From Actinophytocola sp050699935 (GTDB taxonomy: Bacteria > Actinomycetota > Actinomycetes > Mycobacteriales > Pseudonocardiaceae), in contig NZ_JBOHGB010000008.1 of assembly GCF_050699935.1 (NCBI RefSeq), positions 53,337 through 117,336 on the forward strand: a DNA stretch of 64,000 bases, read 5' to 3'. Within the stretch, counting starts at the first letter, position 1, and every line of letters starts with the position of its first letter. The position numbers and the translations under genes were made by a program. This document shows positions 17,807 through 27,500 of this stretch, in pieces. The notes under the pieces are model-generated. The model made no database searches, was not told where the DNA came from, and worked only from the letters and a program-made list of their open reading frames with translations.

Positions 17807-18475
17807 ATGGGCTGGCTTTCCTACCACCGCCCGAAGGGCGAGACCGATCGCGCCCACTTCGAGCGCGAACTGCTCAGCAGCCCCGAATACGAGATCGTGC
17901 AGTGCGCCAGCAAGAACAGAGTCTTCTACGCCGCGATCCGGACGATCGCCACCGGTGAGGTGTGGGCGCTCGTGGTGCTGATGCGGTGGGCTCGTGGACG
18001 GTTCAACTTCGCGTACAAGGACATGCACGAGTCGACGGGACCGTACGCGGCGGACGCACCGGCCTCGGTGCTGGACGTGTTGACTCCCACCGACAACGCT
18101 GATGCGATCGAATGGCGCGAGCGGTGCCGGGCCAATCTCGCTCGCCGCAACACGATCCGAGACAAGCTGCGTGGCGTCATCGCCGATGTGGTCATCCGAA
18201 CGGCGGAACCCGTGCGATTCGAGAACGGCCTGCAAGCTAGCCAGTTCCGGTGCGTGCACCGCACTGGCCGGACTATCGCCTGGCAGGCGATCACTGACGA
18301 CGGCACCCGATTCCTCTGCAATCTCGGTTCCCAGTGGGAGGAGCGTCACCGCTGGGAGATCAGCGCACCCGCCGCCGAAGCTGGTTCTGGGCCAGCCCCG
18401 CCATCACCCAGCCGTGCCAAGCCAGGCTCCGACGACGAGGAGGCACTGCTGGTGTCCGGACAGGAGGCTGGGTGA
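17807..18475 (+). CDS. DUF6927-like protein
   Basis: A 222-aa protein beginning MGWLSYHRPKGETDRAHFER, which I associate with DUF6927, a family of unknown function seen in actinobacterial accessory DNA. Mixed alpha/beta (EVWALVVLMRWARGRFNFAY) with a Pro/Ser-rich tail. ATG 17807 is chosen because GAGGAG ends 6 nt upstream; the frame opens earlier. The stop overlaps the GTG of the DpdA-like gene, so the two are coupled. Confidence 0.65.
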   Translation: MGWLSYHRPKGETDRAHFERELLSSPEYEIVQCASKNRVFYAAIRTIATGEVWALVVLMRWARGRFNFAYKDMHESTGPYAADAPASVLDVLTPTDNADAIEWRERCRANLARRNTIRDKLRGVIADVVIRTAEPVRFENGLQASQFRCVHRTGRTIAWQAITDDGTRFLCNLGSQWEERHRWEISAPAAEAGSGPAPPSPSRAKPGSDDEEALLVSGQEAG

Positions 18476-19292
18476 GTGGAGTGACCCGCTTCTACCTTGG
18501 CACTCACCGCGGCCGCTGGCTGGAAGACCATCGGTTCGCCGGGATACCACTGTTCGTCACCTACAACACACTCTCGGCCTACCGGCGCCGGGGCGACGAT
18601 TTTCCCAAAGGCATCGCGACGGACTATGCGATCGACTCCGGCGCGTATACCGAGATCAGCCGCTTCGGCGACTGGCGCGACTCGCCCGACACCTACGGCG
18701 GCCGGATCTACCGGTTCATCGAGGACATCGGCCGCCCCCCGGATTTCGTGGCCATCCAGGACATGCCCTGCGAACCAGGTGCGCTCGCCGCGTCCGGCTT
18801 CACCGTCACCGATCACCTTGAGTTCACCCTCGACTCGCTGCTGCACCTGCGTAGCGAGAGTTTCCCCATGCACGCTGGCTGCCAACGCTTCAGGGTTGGC
18901 GTCTGGAGGACTACCTGCGGCATGAGCAGATGCATCGAGAAGCCGGGGTTGACTTGACCCAAGAACCGCTCGTGGGGCTGGGGTCGGTGTGCAAACGAGT
19001 TTCCTCGGCAGATATCGCGGCCATCGTCACCACGTTGGCAGCACGGGGAATCCCGTTGCACTGCTTCGGAGTGAAACGCGACGGGCTTGCCCGGATCGGG
19101 CACGCGATCTCATCAGCGGACAGCCTTGCGTGGTCGGCGACCGCACGCCGATCCGGTATCCGGCTTCCTGGCTGTGTCCATCGTGGACCGTGCAACAACT
19201 GCCCCCGCTACGCCCGGCAATGGTGGCAGGAAACTGTCGACGTGCAGAACGTCCCACAACAGACGGCACTGGCGCTCAGCTTCGCCGCCTGA
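18472..19292 (+). CDS. dpdA: DpdA-family DNA-base transglycosylase, split by -1 frameshift
   Basis: Two frames together give one complete DpdA-like protein (about 273 aa) related to tRNA-guanine transglycosylase. Family members exchange guanine in DNA for a 7-deazaguanine. The first frame gives RFYLGTHRGRWL, DYAIDSGAYTEISRFGDW and FVAIQDMPCEP. After a -1 step near 18867 the second gives PTLQGWRLEDYLRHEQM, VGLGSVCKR, LHCFGVKRDGL, SADSLAWS and a CxxC-type zinc site (CVHRGPCNNCPRYA). The shift point is TTTCCCC in the phase T TTC CCC. GTG 18472 overlaps the previous stop, with GGAGG upstream. It is either a programmed frameshift, an inactivating indel or a sequencing error. Read without a shift, the protein stops at 18957. 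Confidence 0.75.
18861..18867 (+). promoter_or_regulatory. Candidate -1 slippery heptamer
   Basis: TTTCCCC is positioned as T TTC CCC in the frame of the upstream half. This fits the X XXY YYZ form, so both tRNAs could re-pair after slipping back one base. The fused reading (LRSESFP, then HARWLPTLQGW) keeps the family spacing. Rich GC downstream could fold, but no pseudoknot was worked out. A plain indel in a homopolymer run explains it equally well. Confidence 0.4.
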
Positions 19293-19487
19293 CTTCACAA
19301 GCATCACAACCTTCTTACAAGCCCAGAGAAGACGCGAGCAACCCACGTCGTCCATCAAGGCAGCTGCATCAGTTCGCTGCGGTTGTTCGCAGCGGTCGTG
19401 GGCAACGTCGCGTCATGTCGACGCAGCGCATGATCCGCTACCGAGAGTCGATGCACGCCAGTCATCTATCCACATCTGCGAGGTGTT

Positions 19488-19949
19488 ATGTCCTCTTCGG
19501 TCACATCGGTTGAACTTGTCATTGCCCGCCAACTCAACACCTGGCTGGCGGCGCCGCTACAGACCGCCCTGCTCTACGCCGAAGGGCTGGCCAACGGTGC
19601 TGTCGCCGTCATCACTGACGCGAACGACTGGAGGCGAGTGCCGGCCGCTGTCGGTCACGCCGTCGACGAGGAGCACGAGGAATCCGGATTCCGCTGGGTC
19701 CTGAACGCCGAGGAGTGGCAGATCGGTATCGGCAGCATCCACGGCCTTGCGCACGGTGTCATCGAAAGCGTCGAGACCGGTACACGGTATGGGGTTGAGA
19801 CCGACCTTCACGTGCCCTGGTACATCTATCCCGAGGACCTGGAAGACACCGGCCTCACCTTGGAAGACCTCGCCAAAGCCTTCGACGGCAACGTGCTTGC
19901 TGCCGCGTCCACCTTCGTGCGTGCATGCGCCGCCATGCCAGGCCGGTGA
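19488..19949 (+). CDS. Hypothetical protein (153 aa)
   Basis: A 153-aa acidic protein without a recognised domain. Features: VELVIARQLNTWLAAPLQTA and WYIYPEDLEDTGLTLEDLAK, compatible with a small alpha/beta fold. GAGGTGT lies before the ATG. The gap from 19293 to 19487 holds nothing recognisable. Confidence 0.6.
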   Translation: MSSSVTSVELVIARQLNTWLAAPLQTALLYAEGLANGAVAVITDANDWRRVPAAVGHAVDEEHEESGFRWVLNAEEWQIGIGSIHGLAHGVIESVETGTRYGVETDLHVPWYIYPEDLEDTGLTLEDLAKAFDGNVLAAASTFVRACAAMPGR

Positions 19950-20115
19950 ATCGCGTCCTTGGTCCCGCCGCGATCAGCAGGAGAGCTGCCGCTCTGTCCA
20001 ACTCTGATTGGTGGTGACCGCTTCTCTACGCCGTCGAACTCGAGGGCGTGCCCCGTCGCCGCTCAATGTTCTTACTCCCAAGTAGCCGATGCAGGACACC
20101 GATCTTCGCTACGAC

Positions 20116-20229
20116 CTGATCACGCAGACAGACCGACAGCACCACCATCCCGGATCCGGTGCGCGGGTGGGGTTGAGAAGGAGGCAAACCCATGGCTAAC
20201 GAGCCGTTCGACGCCATCGTCGGCCCGGT
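20116..20229. repeat. Duplicated leader, copy A (pairs with 20821-20934)
   Basis: Starting at CTGATCACGCA, this segment shares with 20821-20934 the string CGACAGCACCACCATCCCG, the GAGAAGGAG ribosome binding site and the first codons (TGGCTAACGAGCCG). The region before the 105-aa gene is therefore a copy of the ssb leader plus the ssb start, or the reverse. Confidence 0.75.
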
Positions 20230-20509
20230 AGACCGCACCGACGCAAGTCCTGCTCTGTCCGGAGATCCGACGGAGTTCGACCCAGACGCGGCCTTGGACG
20301 CTTACTACGCCGCACGCGAGACAGAAGCAGATCGAGAGCTGAACGAGATCGTCACCGCCGCCTTGGACGCTCAGCCGGACGAGCAGATCGTCCAGTTCAC
20401 ATATGACGATGAACGCTGCTGGGCGATCCGGACAGCCCAGGACGAGTACGTGGTCCGCGCCGACTACGAGTTCAACCCGACCGAGTTCCCAGGCATCAAG
20501 CGAACATAA
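20192..20509 (+). CDS. Hypothetical protein (105 aa) with ssb-like start
   Basis: A 105-aa acidic protein whose first residues, MANEPFDAIVG, mirror the SSB start MANEPVVTIVG. The rest (ALDAYYAARETEADRELNEI, then QFTYDDERCWAIRTAQDEYV) is unrelated to SSB. It shares its leader with ssb and so may be expressed in parallel. Function unknown. Confidence 0.6.
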   Translation: MANEPFDAIVGPVDRTDASPALSGDPTEFDPDAALDAYYAARETEADRELNEIVTAALDAQPDEQIVQFTYDDERCWAIRTAQDEYVVRADYEFNPTEFPGIKRT

Positions 20510-20820
20510 GTGCAATCCAACAGTCGACCACTGACATCGCCGTCCCGAAACAGAGCACAGAGCACCGACGTGGCTACTTGACGCCTGACACCCGCCGGAC
20601 AACTTCCGAGGTGGCTGGGAGCGGCGAGGGAAAGGGGCAGGCCCGTGATCGTGGTCCTGTTGATCTGCCCAGATGCAATCAGGGCGTGCCGGGGTTCGTG
20701 GCGATGAACCTGGGCCACCCGCCCGGAGAAGACAAGCCGAGCTTCGCTCGGTCGCCTCCGGCGATCTTCCCCGACCGGCCGACCCAGAACCCCCGCCACC
20801 CCTTCGGGCCCCAGCACGCC

Positions 20821-20934
20821 CTGATCACGCATGCGGCAGATCGACAGCACCACCATCCCGCACCCAAGCGTGCGGATAGAATCGAGAAGGAGACAGAACA
20901 GTGGCTAACGAGCCGGTCGTCACCATCGTCGGGA
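20821..20934. repeat. Duplicated leader, copy B (ssb)
   Basis: This is the ssb leader and first codons, matching copy A at 20116-20229 as described there. No clear promoter hexamers were picked out. Between 20510 and 20820 I see no gene. Confidence 0.75.
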
Positions 20935-21383
20935 ACCTCACCGCCGACCCCGAGCTGCGCTTCACCAGCAGCGGGCACGCCGTCGCCAACCTCACCGTCG
21001 CCGAGACACCCCGCCAGTTCGTCCAGGGCACGGGCTGGAAGGACGGCGACCCCCTGTTCATGCGGTGCACCATCTGGCGGGACATGGCCGAGAACGTCGC
21101 CGAGAGCCTTCGCCGGGGCATGAGCGTCATCGTCCAGGGGCGCCTCAAGCAGCGGACCTTCGAGACCCGCGAGGGCCAGAAGCGCTCGGTCATCGAGCTG
21201 GAGGTCGACGCCATCGGTCCGAACCTGCGGTGGCAGGTTGCCACCGTCGCGAAGGCCGGTCGCGGCTCCGCTCCCACCCGCGTCGAGGCGCCGTCCACGA
21301 CCGAGGACCCCTGGAACAACCCCGAGGCGGAGCGCGAGCTGGTCGGCGCGTCCGCCGGCGGCGGCGACAAGCCGCCGTTCTGA
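20901..21383 (+). CDS. ssb: Single-stranded DNA-binding protein
   Basis: A 160-aa SSB with the OB-fold start VTIVGNLTADPELRFTSSGH, then VANLTVAE, the core MRCTIWRDMAENVAESLRRG and MSVIVQGRLKQRTFET. The tail (DKPPF) keeps the acidic/aromatic end used to bind partner proteins, in a slightly altered form. The GTG start follows GAGAAGGAG. It should coat single strands during element replication or conjugative transfer. Followed by two strong hairpins. Confidence 0.95.
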   Translation: MANEPVVTIVGNLTADPELRFTSSGHAVANLTVAETPRQFVQGTGWKDGDPLFMRCTIWRDMAENVAESLRRGMSVIVQGRLKQRTFETREGQKRSVIELEVDAIGPNLRWQVATVAKAGRGSAPTRVEAPSTTEDPWNNPEAERELVGASAGGGDKPPF

Positions 21384-21406
21384 TCCCAACCCTGACCAGC
21401 TAACCA

Positions 21407-21444
21407 AGCAGGGCGGCGCCGAGCCCCACGGACGCCGCCCTGCT
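21407..21444 (+). terminator. Hairpin terminator after ssb
   Basis: AGCAGGGCGGCG (21407-21418) pairs with CGCCGCCCTGCT (21433-21444) around a 14-nt loop, 23 bp after the ssb stop. No U-tract, as is common in actinomycetes. Confidence 0.75.
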
Positions 21445-21450
21445 CTCCCC

Positions 21451-21482
21451 TCGGCCGGGCACCTCGCGAGGTGCCCGGCCGA
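21451..21482. repeat. Perfect 32-bp palindrome
   Basis: TCGGCCGGGCACCTCG is followed directly by its reverse complement. It lies 6 bp after the ssb terminator and 22 bp before the next GTG. It could be a second terminator half-site, a regulator site or a cruciform. Confidence 0.85.
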
Positions 21483-21504
21483 GGCCCGTTCCAGGAGCCC
21501 TACC

Positions 21505-21906
21505 GTGCGAACTCTTCTCCCATCGACCGCCGAGCCGGTCGGCCGATTCGACTTCGGCTACGTCCTGCACGACTCCCTCGTCCCCAGGCCGCCCTACCAC
21601 CAGCCACTCCCGAGCACCCCACCGCCCGCAGGCGACCCAAGGACGGACCTGTGTGGCTGCCCGGCCTGTCTGAGTGGCCGTTACTACGACGTCTCCCCGG
21701 CCTGCCGGTTCTGGCGCGGAGACTGCGAGGTCTGCCGCGGCACCCGCACGCACACCCGTCGACAGCCCGGCAGGCTGCGTCGCACCCTGTTCGACTGTCT
21801 GCTCTGCGCGACCGAGTGGAACCGGGACGTGACCTGGTTCTATCTCGCCATCGGCGATCCGCCGGACGACGCCGCCTCCACCCAACCGTCACGGGGGAGG
21901 AGCTGA
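21505..21906 (+). CDS. Cys-rich hypothetical protein (133 aa)
   Basis: A 133-aa protein with three cysteine pairs (CGCPAC, CEVC and CLLC), consistent with two zinc ribbons. The first 50 residues are proline-rich. GTG 21505 follows AGGAG. It is followed at once by another zinc-ribbon gene; both may bind nucleic acid. No specific family recognised. Confidence 0.6.
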   Translation: MRTLLPSTAEPVGRFDFGYVLHDSLVPRPPYHQPLPSTPPPAGDPRTDLCGCPACLSGRYYDVSPACRFWRGDCEVCRGTRTHTRRQPGRLRRTLFDCLLCATEWNRDVTWFYLAIGDPPDDAASTQPSRGRS

Positions 21907-21907
21907 C

Positions 21908-22306
21908 GTGTCGCTTCGGCTTTGGCCTCTCCGCCGACGCTGCCAACGCTGCGGGACATCCGCGCGGCTGACCTACCACGGCTGGTGTCCTGGCTGCGTC
22001 CGCCGCTGCTGCGACGAGGGCGACGGTCTCCGCGTCGGACTACCCACACCCGTCGACGTTCGCCACGCCATCGGACACCTCGACGCTCACCTCCGAATCG
22101 ATGGCTACCGCCCACGCCGCTGCTGGACCTGCGCGTTACTCCTCGACTACTGCACGGAGTGCGACACCACGGTCACCGCCATGACAGCAGACGACCTGTC
22201 CGTGCACGGCCTCGTCAGCAACCGGGACGGCGGCTGGGTCGTCATCGGCTGCGAGGGCTACGTCGCCGCGGGCCTCCGCTCCGCGGCGACACAAGCCCGA
22301 ACCTGA
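21908..22306 (+). CDS. Zinc-ribbon hypothetical protein (132 aa)
   Basis: A 132-aa protein with CQRCG then CPGC (residues 12-31) and a second cluster CWTC with YCTEC (about 73-86). GTG start with GGGGAGGAG 6 nt upstream, 1 bp after the preceding stop. Probably co-translated with it. Function unknown. Confidence 0.6.
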   Translation: MSLRLWPLRRRCQRCGTSARLTYHGWCPGCVRRCCDEGDGLRVGLPTPVDVRHAIGHLDAHLRIDGYRPRRCWTCALLLDYCTECDTTVTAMTADDLSVHGLVSNRDGGWVVIGCEGYVAAGLRSAATQART

Positions 22307-22369
22307 TCACCACGCCCTCACCCCGGGCGGTCCGCCTCAAGACCGACCCCGACCGTACGAGAGGTCCTC

Positions 22370-22591
22370 ATGCTGCAGGACGAACACCCTGTTCTCCGGG
22401 CAGGCCCAGCGACGTTCGCGCTCTTGGCCTGCGGCTGTCATACCTTCTACGTCGGCCATGACGTCGCGCCAGGCGATCCCGTCATCTGCCCGTCGCCGAC
22501 CCGGCGCACAGGCACGGGAAGCCGGTGGACCACCGTCACCTCGACCCTCGTCGGAACAGCGCAGCCGACGGACAGTAGGCCAGCCGCATGA
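22370..22591 (+). CDS. Small hypothetical protein (73 aa)
   Basis: A 73-aa reading frame with an ATG after GAGGTCCTC and a possible Cys pair (LLACGCHTFYVGHDVAPGD). No known domain. Moderate support only. Between 22592 and 23317 I see no convincing gene; that stretch holds GC-rich hairpins and the AT-rich island. Confidence 0.4.
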   Translation: MLQDEHPVLRAGPATFALLACGCHTFYVGHDVAPGDPVICPSPTRRTGTGSRWTTVTSTLVGTAQPTDSRPAA

Positions 22592-23111
22592 CGCGACCCG
22601 GCTGACGCATTTCCCCTGTACGAACGCACCGTGAGCGGCACCGCGGACTCCGCAACCAGGCCGTTCCACGTCCTCGCCTTGGATGATCAGCACTGCCTCG
22701 GAGGCCAGGCCGCGGACCGCCTTACGCCGGGTTACCCGTCGGCCGGTAAGGCGAGAGGACAGATGGGTGTGCCAGCGCAGAAGCCCGAAGGCTTACCGAT
22801 CCCGTGGGCTCGGCCGACCAAGCTGCGCTGGCACGACGCCTGCCGCGTCGCTGGGCTGATTCACACCCTGCACGACAGGCACGGTCAGTCTATCCAGACC
22901 GCCAGCACCAGCCGGCTCACCCAGGCCCAGGGCCATGCCGACCACGAGGAGGTCGCAGCCGCGCGTCACCACACACCCTTCGCTTTTGAGCGTCTCATGG
23001 CGGGGTGGCCGCCTCAAGGGCGCCTGACGGCGTCGGCTTCGCCGATCGAGCAAGCTCGACCCTTGACCCGACCACCCCGCCACCAGTGCCGAAAAGCGCG
23101 AAGGGACGGCA

Positions 23112-23300
23112 GGAAAAAGAGGGTAAACAAAACAAAGGACGCGCATGCGCGAATTAGATTAGTTCGCGTCGTCTTTCAATTCACGAAACAAAGAGCGAAT
23201 AAATGCGCATGATACCTTGATACTTGCCGCAATAGTCGATAGAATTGACGAGAAGAAACACCGAGAAGGCCAAGCTCGGTGAATTCGCTGAAAGTGATTC
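23112..23300. other. AT-rich island with dyads
   Basis: Within very GC-rich surroundings this stretch is rich in A (GGAAAAAGAGGGTAAACAAA is typical). It contains the palindrome GCGCATGCGC (23141-23150), the dyad CGCGAA..TTCGCG (23148-23168) and ATGCGCAT (23203-23210). It lies upstream of the gene preceding the relaxase, so it may be a promoter, origin or transfer-control region. Confidence 0.5.
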
Positions 23301-23317
23301 GAAGGACGCTGATCGAT

Positions 23318-24313
23318 ATGACGCAATCGCCTTGTGTTTCGGACGCAGTCACCGACGTTGCTGCGATGATAAAAAACGGCAAGTTGCGGGACGCCAAGCA
23401 CCTCATGGCCCAGTTGTTGGACAACGTCGCCCCGCACGTTCTCGCCCTGCTCACCGAGTGTGCCGAGATCCTCTCACGCCCCAGCGCTGTTGCCCGCCCC
23501 AAGCTCTGCGCACTGTGGAACCAGCACCGGGCGCACCCGGTGGCCCTCAAGATCATCGAAGCGTGCGCACCAGCACGTGACGAGTGGGACTCCCGCCAGG
23601 TCGACGACCTCCCGCAGGTTCCCCAGTCCCGAAGTGACATCGCGCGCCCCGCTAGCCCAGTCCGCGCCCGCCGCAACGCACCGGCAAGCCGCAACGATCG
23701 CCGCGTTCGTCGCATCCGTGGCCAAGCCAACCAGACCGCCGACGCATACGCCCAGTCCCGCGCAGGCGTCGACGACCAGCCCGCCTATGGCACCCGCCCC
23801 GACGCCTACGCAATCGACTACGACAACGCCGCCCTCTACGCCCTGCGCGGTCTGGACTGTGTGACGTGCTGGACCGAGCGCACCCGCGCCGACCACGCCC
23901 CACGGGTCCGCGAAGGCGACCTGTCCGACGACGGACTGTGCTCCGAGTGCCGCGACAAGGGCCGCGAAGGCATCCCCAGCCTGCCCGCCGACTTCACCGC
24001 CGCCGACGCCGTAGCCGCCCGCTGTACCTACATCGCGAGCCGTCACCGCCCCGCCACCGCCCGCGCGCTGCTCAATGCCGAGTGGCACGCCGTCGGCCCC
24101 GAGGCCCAAACGCTCATCAAGGCATGGTGCGCGGCGAATGTCGAGCTGGTCAACGCCGAACCCGTCAAGCACGAGCCCGTCACGGCCAGGTGTGAGTGCG
24201 GCAGCGCGACGCGAGTGCGTGACGGAGCGTGCTCCGACTGCCGACAGCTCGCCGCCGAGGAGAACGCCCGACCCGCCGACGCCGAGCCCGCCCTAGCGGC
24301 CGCTGCAGCGTGA
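23318..24313 (+). CDS. Hypothetical double zinc-ribbon protein (331 aa)
   Basis: The N-terminal helical domain (about 1-90: MIKNGKLRDAKHLMAQLLDN) is followed by an Arg/Ala-rich linker. One zinc ribbon uses CVTC and CSEC (residues about 185-210). A second uses CECG and CSDC near the end. ATG 23318 with GAAGGAC upstream is preferred to GTG 23279. It precedes the relaxase and ends in a strong hairpin, so it is its own unit or is read through. Possibly a transfer accessory protein (position only). Confidence 0.6.
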   Translation: MTQSPCVSDAVTDVAAMIKNGKLRDAKHLMAQLLDNVAPHVLALLTECAEILSRPSAVARPKLCALWNQHRAHPVALKIIEACAPARDEWDSRQVDDLPQVPQSRSDIARPASPVRARRNAPASRNDRRVRRIRGQANQTADAYAQSRAGVDDQPAYGTRPDAYAIDYDNAALYALRGLDCVTCWTERTRADHAPRVREGDLSDDGLCSECRDKGREGIPSLPADFTAADAVAARCTYIASRHRPATARALLNAEWHAVGPEAQTLIKAWCAANVELVNAEPVKHEPVTARCECGSATRVRDGACSDCRQLAAEENARPADAEPALAAAAA

Positions 24314-24320
24314 TCGCGCG

Positions 24321-24353
24321 GTGCGTGGCCCCGACCAAGTTGGGGCCACGCAC
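24321..24353 (+). terminator. Strong hairpin terminator
   Basis: GTGCGTGGCCCC pairs perfectly with GGGGCCACGCAC around a 9-nt loop, 8 bp after the preceding stop codon. No clear U-tract. Confidence 0.75.
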
Positions 24354-24555
24354 CACCGCCGATCACCCCAGCACCACAGGCCAACTCTCCACAGCCTCAA
24401 CGCCCAACCCGCTCACTCAAGATCATCTATCTCCCCTCAACTCCTCAAGATCACAAGATCACACACCTCTGGCACTCACAGTGTGCGGAAGCAAATCCGG
24501 TCGCGGAGCAGGGTAGACTTGGTGCCCTGGGGGGAAGGGGCCACGGGCCCGCACG

Positions 24556-27500
24556 GTGACCATGACGTGTCACGTGCTGCACGCCGGGGATGGCTACCAA
24601 TACCTGACGCGTCAGGTCGCCAGCGGGGATGTGCAGCGCTCCGCGCACGATCCGCTCGTCGCGTACTACACCGTTGAAGGCAACCCGCCAGGCCAGTGGG
24701 CCGGGTCCGGGATTGCCGATCTCGGTGTGTCCGGGATCGTCTCGGAAGAGCAGATGCTCGCCTTGTTCGGCGAGGGTCTGCGGCCGGACGCGAACGCGTT
24801 CATCGCCGAGCGGGTCGCCGCCGGGATGTCGTTCGAGAAGGCCCGCGCGGAGGCGCGGCTGGGGCGCCGGTTCGCGCAGTACGACAACGAGATCCCGCTC
24901 GTCAAGAAGACGACCACGGCGTACGCGCAGTTCGAGCGCGACCACCACCGCCGCCCGACCGTGGAGGAGCGGCGGCGGATCAAGGAGGAGATCGCGCTCG
25001 CCCTGCTCCACGAGCGGCGGCCAGGCGAGGTCATCACCCGCGAGGACGTCAAGAAGTACATCGCCGACGAGCTGGGCCGCGCCAGGCACGCGGTGGCTGG
25101 CTTCGACCTGGTCTTCTCGCCGGTCAAGTCGGTGTCGCTGCTGTGGGCGCTGGGCGGCCACGAGATCCGCACGGCGGTGGAGGAGATCCACGAGGCCGCC
25201 TGGCAACGCGCACTCGCCTACGGCGAGCAGGTCGCCGCCTTCACCAGAATGGGCGCGGGTGGTATCGCGCAGGTGCCGTCGCACGGTTTTGTCGCGGTCG
25301 CGTTTGTCCATCGTGATTCGCGTGCCGGTGATCCGGACTTGCACACCCACGTGACCGTGGCGAACCGCGTATTGGGGGAGGACGGTCGGTGGCGCACGTT
25401 GGACAGCAAACAATTGCACGCCGCTGCGGTCAGCATGAGTGAGGTCTACAATTCCGCGGTCGAGCAAGGAATTGTCGAACGCTTCGGTGCGGAATTCGTT
25501 GAGGTGTCGAAAGGTCCCGGTAAGCGGGCCGTTCGGGAGATCGCGGGCATGCCGGGGGAGTGGATCCGCGGGTTCAGCCGCCGCCGCTCCCAGGTCGAGG
25601 CCGGGTACGACGAGCTGGTCCGCGACTACGTGCGCCGCCACGGACACACGCCGTCCAGGACGGTGCAGATCCAGCTCGCCCAGCAGGCCACGCTCGCCAC
25701 CCGGCCGACCAAGTCCGCGCTACGCACGCTGGCCGACCAGATCGCCGACTGGACCCGCCACGCCCACGACCTGCTGCCCGGCGGGTCCATTCCCGACGTC
25801 GTCGCCGGGTGCCTGCACCGCCAGGCCACCTCCCTCGAGTACAACCCCGAGCAAGCAGCTGCCGCGGTCGTCGACGCCGTGTCCGCCAGCCGGGCGACCT
25901 GGAACGTCTTCCACATCCGAGCCGAGGCTCACCGCCAGCTGCGGCCGGTCGACTTCGCCGGCTCCGAGGAGCGGATGGCCGCGGTGGAGACGGTCACCCA
26001 GCTGGCGCTCGGCCGCGAGTCCGTGCTGCTCGACGTCGAGGTCGAGCTCGTCCCGAGCCTGCTGCAGCGGCCGGACGGGGAGTCGGTGTTCACCCGGCAC
26101 GGCTCCCAGCGCTACACCAGCGAACAGATCCTCGCCGCCGAACAACGCCTCGTCGACGCCTCCCAAACTGCGGCTGGGCCGGTGGTGTCCCGGTTCGCCC
26201 GCGACCTCGCCATCCGCCGGTTCGAGACATCGAGCCGAAAGAAGGTCCGGCTCAACCCCGGCCAGCGTGCGCTCGTCCAGCATTTCGTCTCCAGCGGTCA
26301 GTTCCTCGCGATCGGGATCGGGCCACCTGGGACCGGCAAGAGCACCGCCATGCGGGCGGTCCGTGAGGCGTGGGAGACGACCGGCGGCCGCGTGCTCGGC
26401 TTCGCCCCCTCCGCCGTGGCCGCCAGTGTCCTGGGCGACGAGCTCGGCGTGCGGGCCAACACCATCCACAGCCTGCTGCTCGCGCACGCCCTCGGCGTCG
26501 ACCTCGACATCCATGCCGGGGACATGTTGCTGGTCGACGAGGCCGGCATGGCCGACACCCGGTCCCTGGACGGCGTGCGCGCCCTCGCCGCCGAGCACGG
26601 CGCGGTCGTGCGCCTGGTCGGAGACCACCGCCAGCTCTCCGCCGTGGAAGCAGGCGGCGCCCTGCGGTTGATCTATCACGACAGCGGGGGAGTGGAGCTC
26701 ACCGACGTCCGCCGCTTCGCCGACCCCGCCGAAGCCGCCGCTGTCCTGCAGTTCCGTGTCGGTGACCCCCAGTCGCTCGACTTCTACGCCTCACACGGGC
26801 GGCTGTTCGGCGGCGTGCGGGCCGTCGCGCTCGACCAGTTGTACGCGGACTGGAAAGCCGACGTCGCCGCCGGCCGCACCTCGGTCATGATGTCCGACTC
26901 CGCCGACGTCGCCCGGGAACTCTCCGCCCGTGCCCAGGCTGAACGCCGTGCCACGGGCGCTGCCGAACTCGGCGGTGTTGAGCTGCACGACGGCACCCAT
27001 GCCGGGGTCGGCGACCGGATCGTCACCCGCAAGAACCGCCGCCAACTCGTCGTCCGCGGCGGCCGGGACTACGTCAAGAACGGCGACCTGTGGGAAGTCG
27101 AGAAACGCCACACGGACGGACGGCTCACCGTCCGCCACATCGAACACCGCGGCCGCCGCACCCTGCCCGCCTGGTACGTCCGCGAATGGGTCGAACTCGG
27201 CTACGCCGCCACCATCCACCGCAGCCAGGGCATGACCGTCGACACCGCCCGCGCCTTCCTGACCATCGCCGCGACCCGCGAAGCCGCCCTCGTCGCGCTC
27301 TCCCGCGGCGTCTACGGCAACTACGCCTACCTCGACACTGAAACCGTGCTCCACCCCGACGAACCAACGATCCTGCCCGGTGACCTGTTCTACCGCTACC
27401 GCGAAGCCACCCCAGCCATACGCGCCTTGGCCGCGATCCTCGCCCGCGAAGGCGCCGAACTCTCCGCCACCGAAACCCTGCGCGAGGCCCTCGCCGACCT

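Noticed and set aside
22631..23212. 193-aa plus-strand frame
   Set aside because: No ribosome binding site or domain, composition changes abruptly into the AT-rich island; looks like leftover sequence.
24451..25647. 398-aa minus-strand frame opposite the relaxase
   Set aside because: The plus strand encodes clear relaxase motifs here; the antisense frame has no domain and biased composition.
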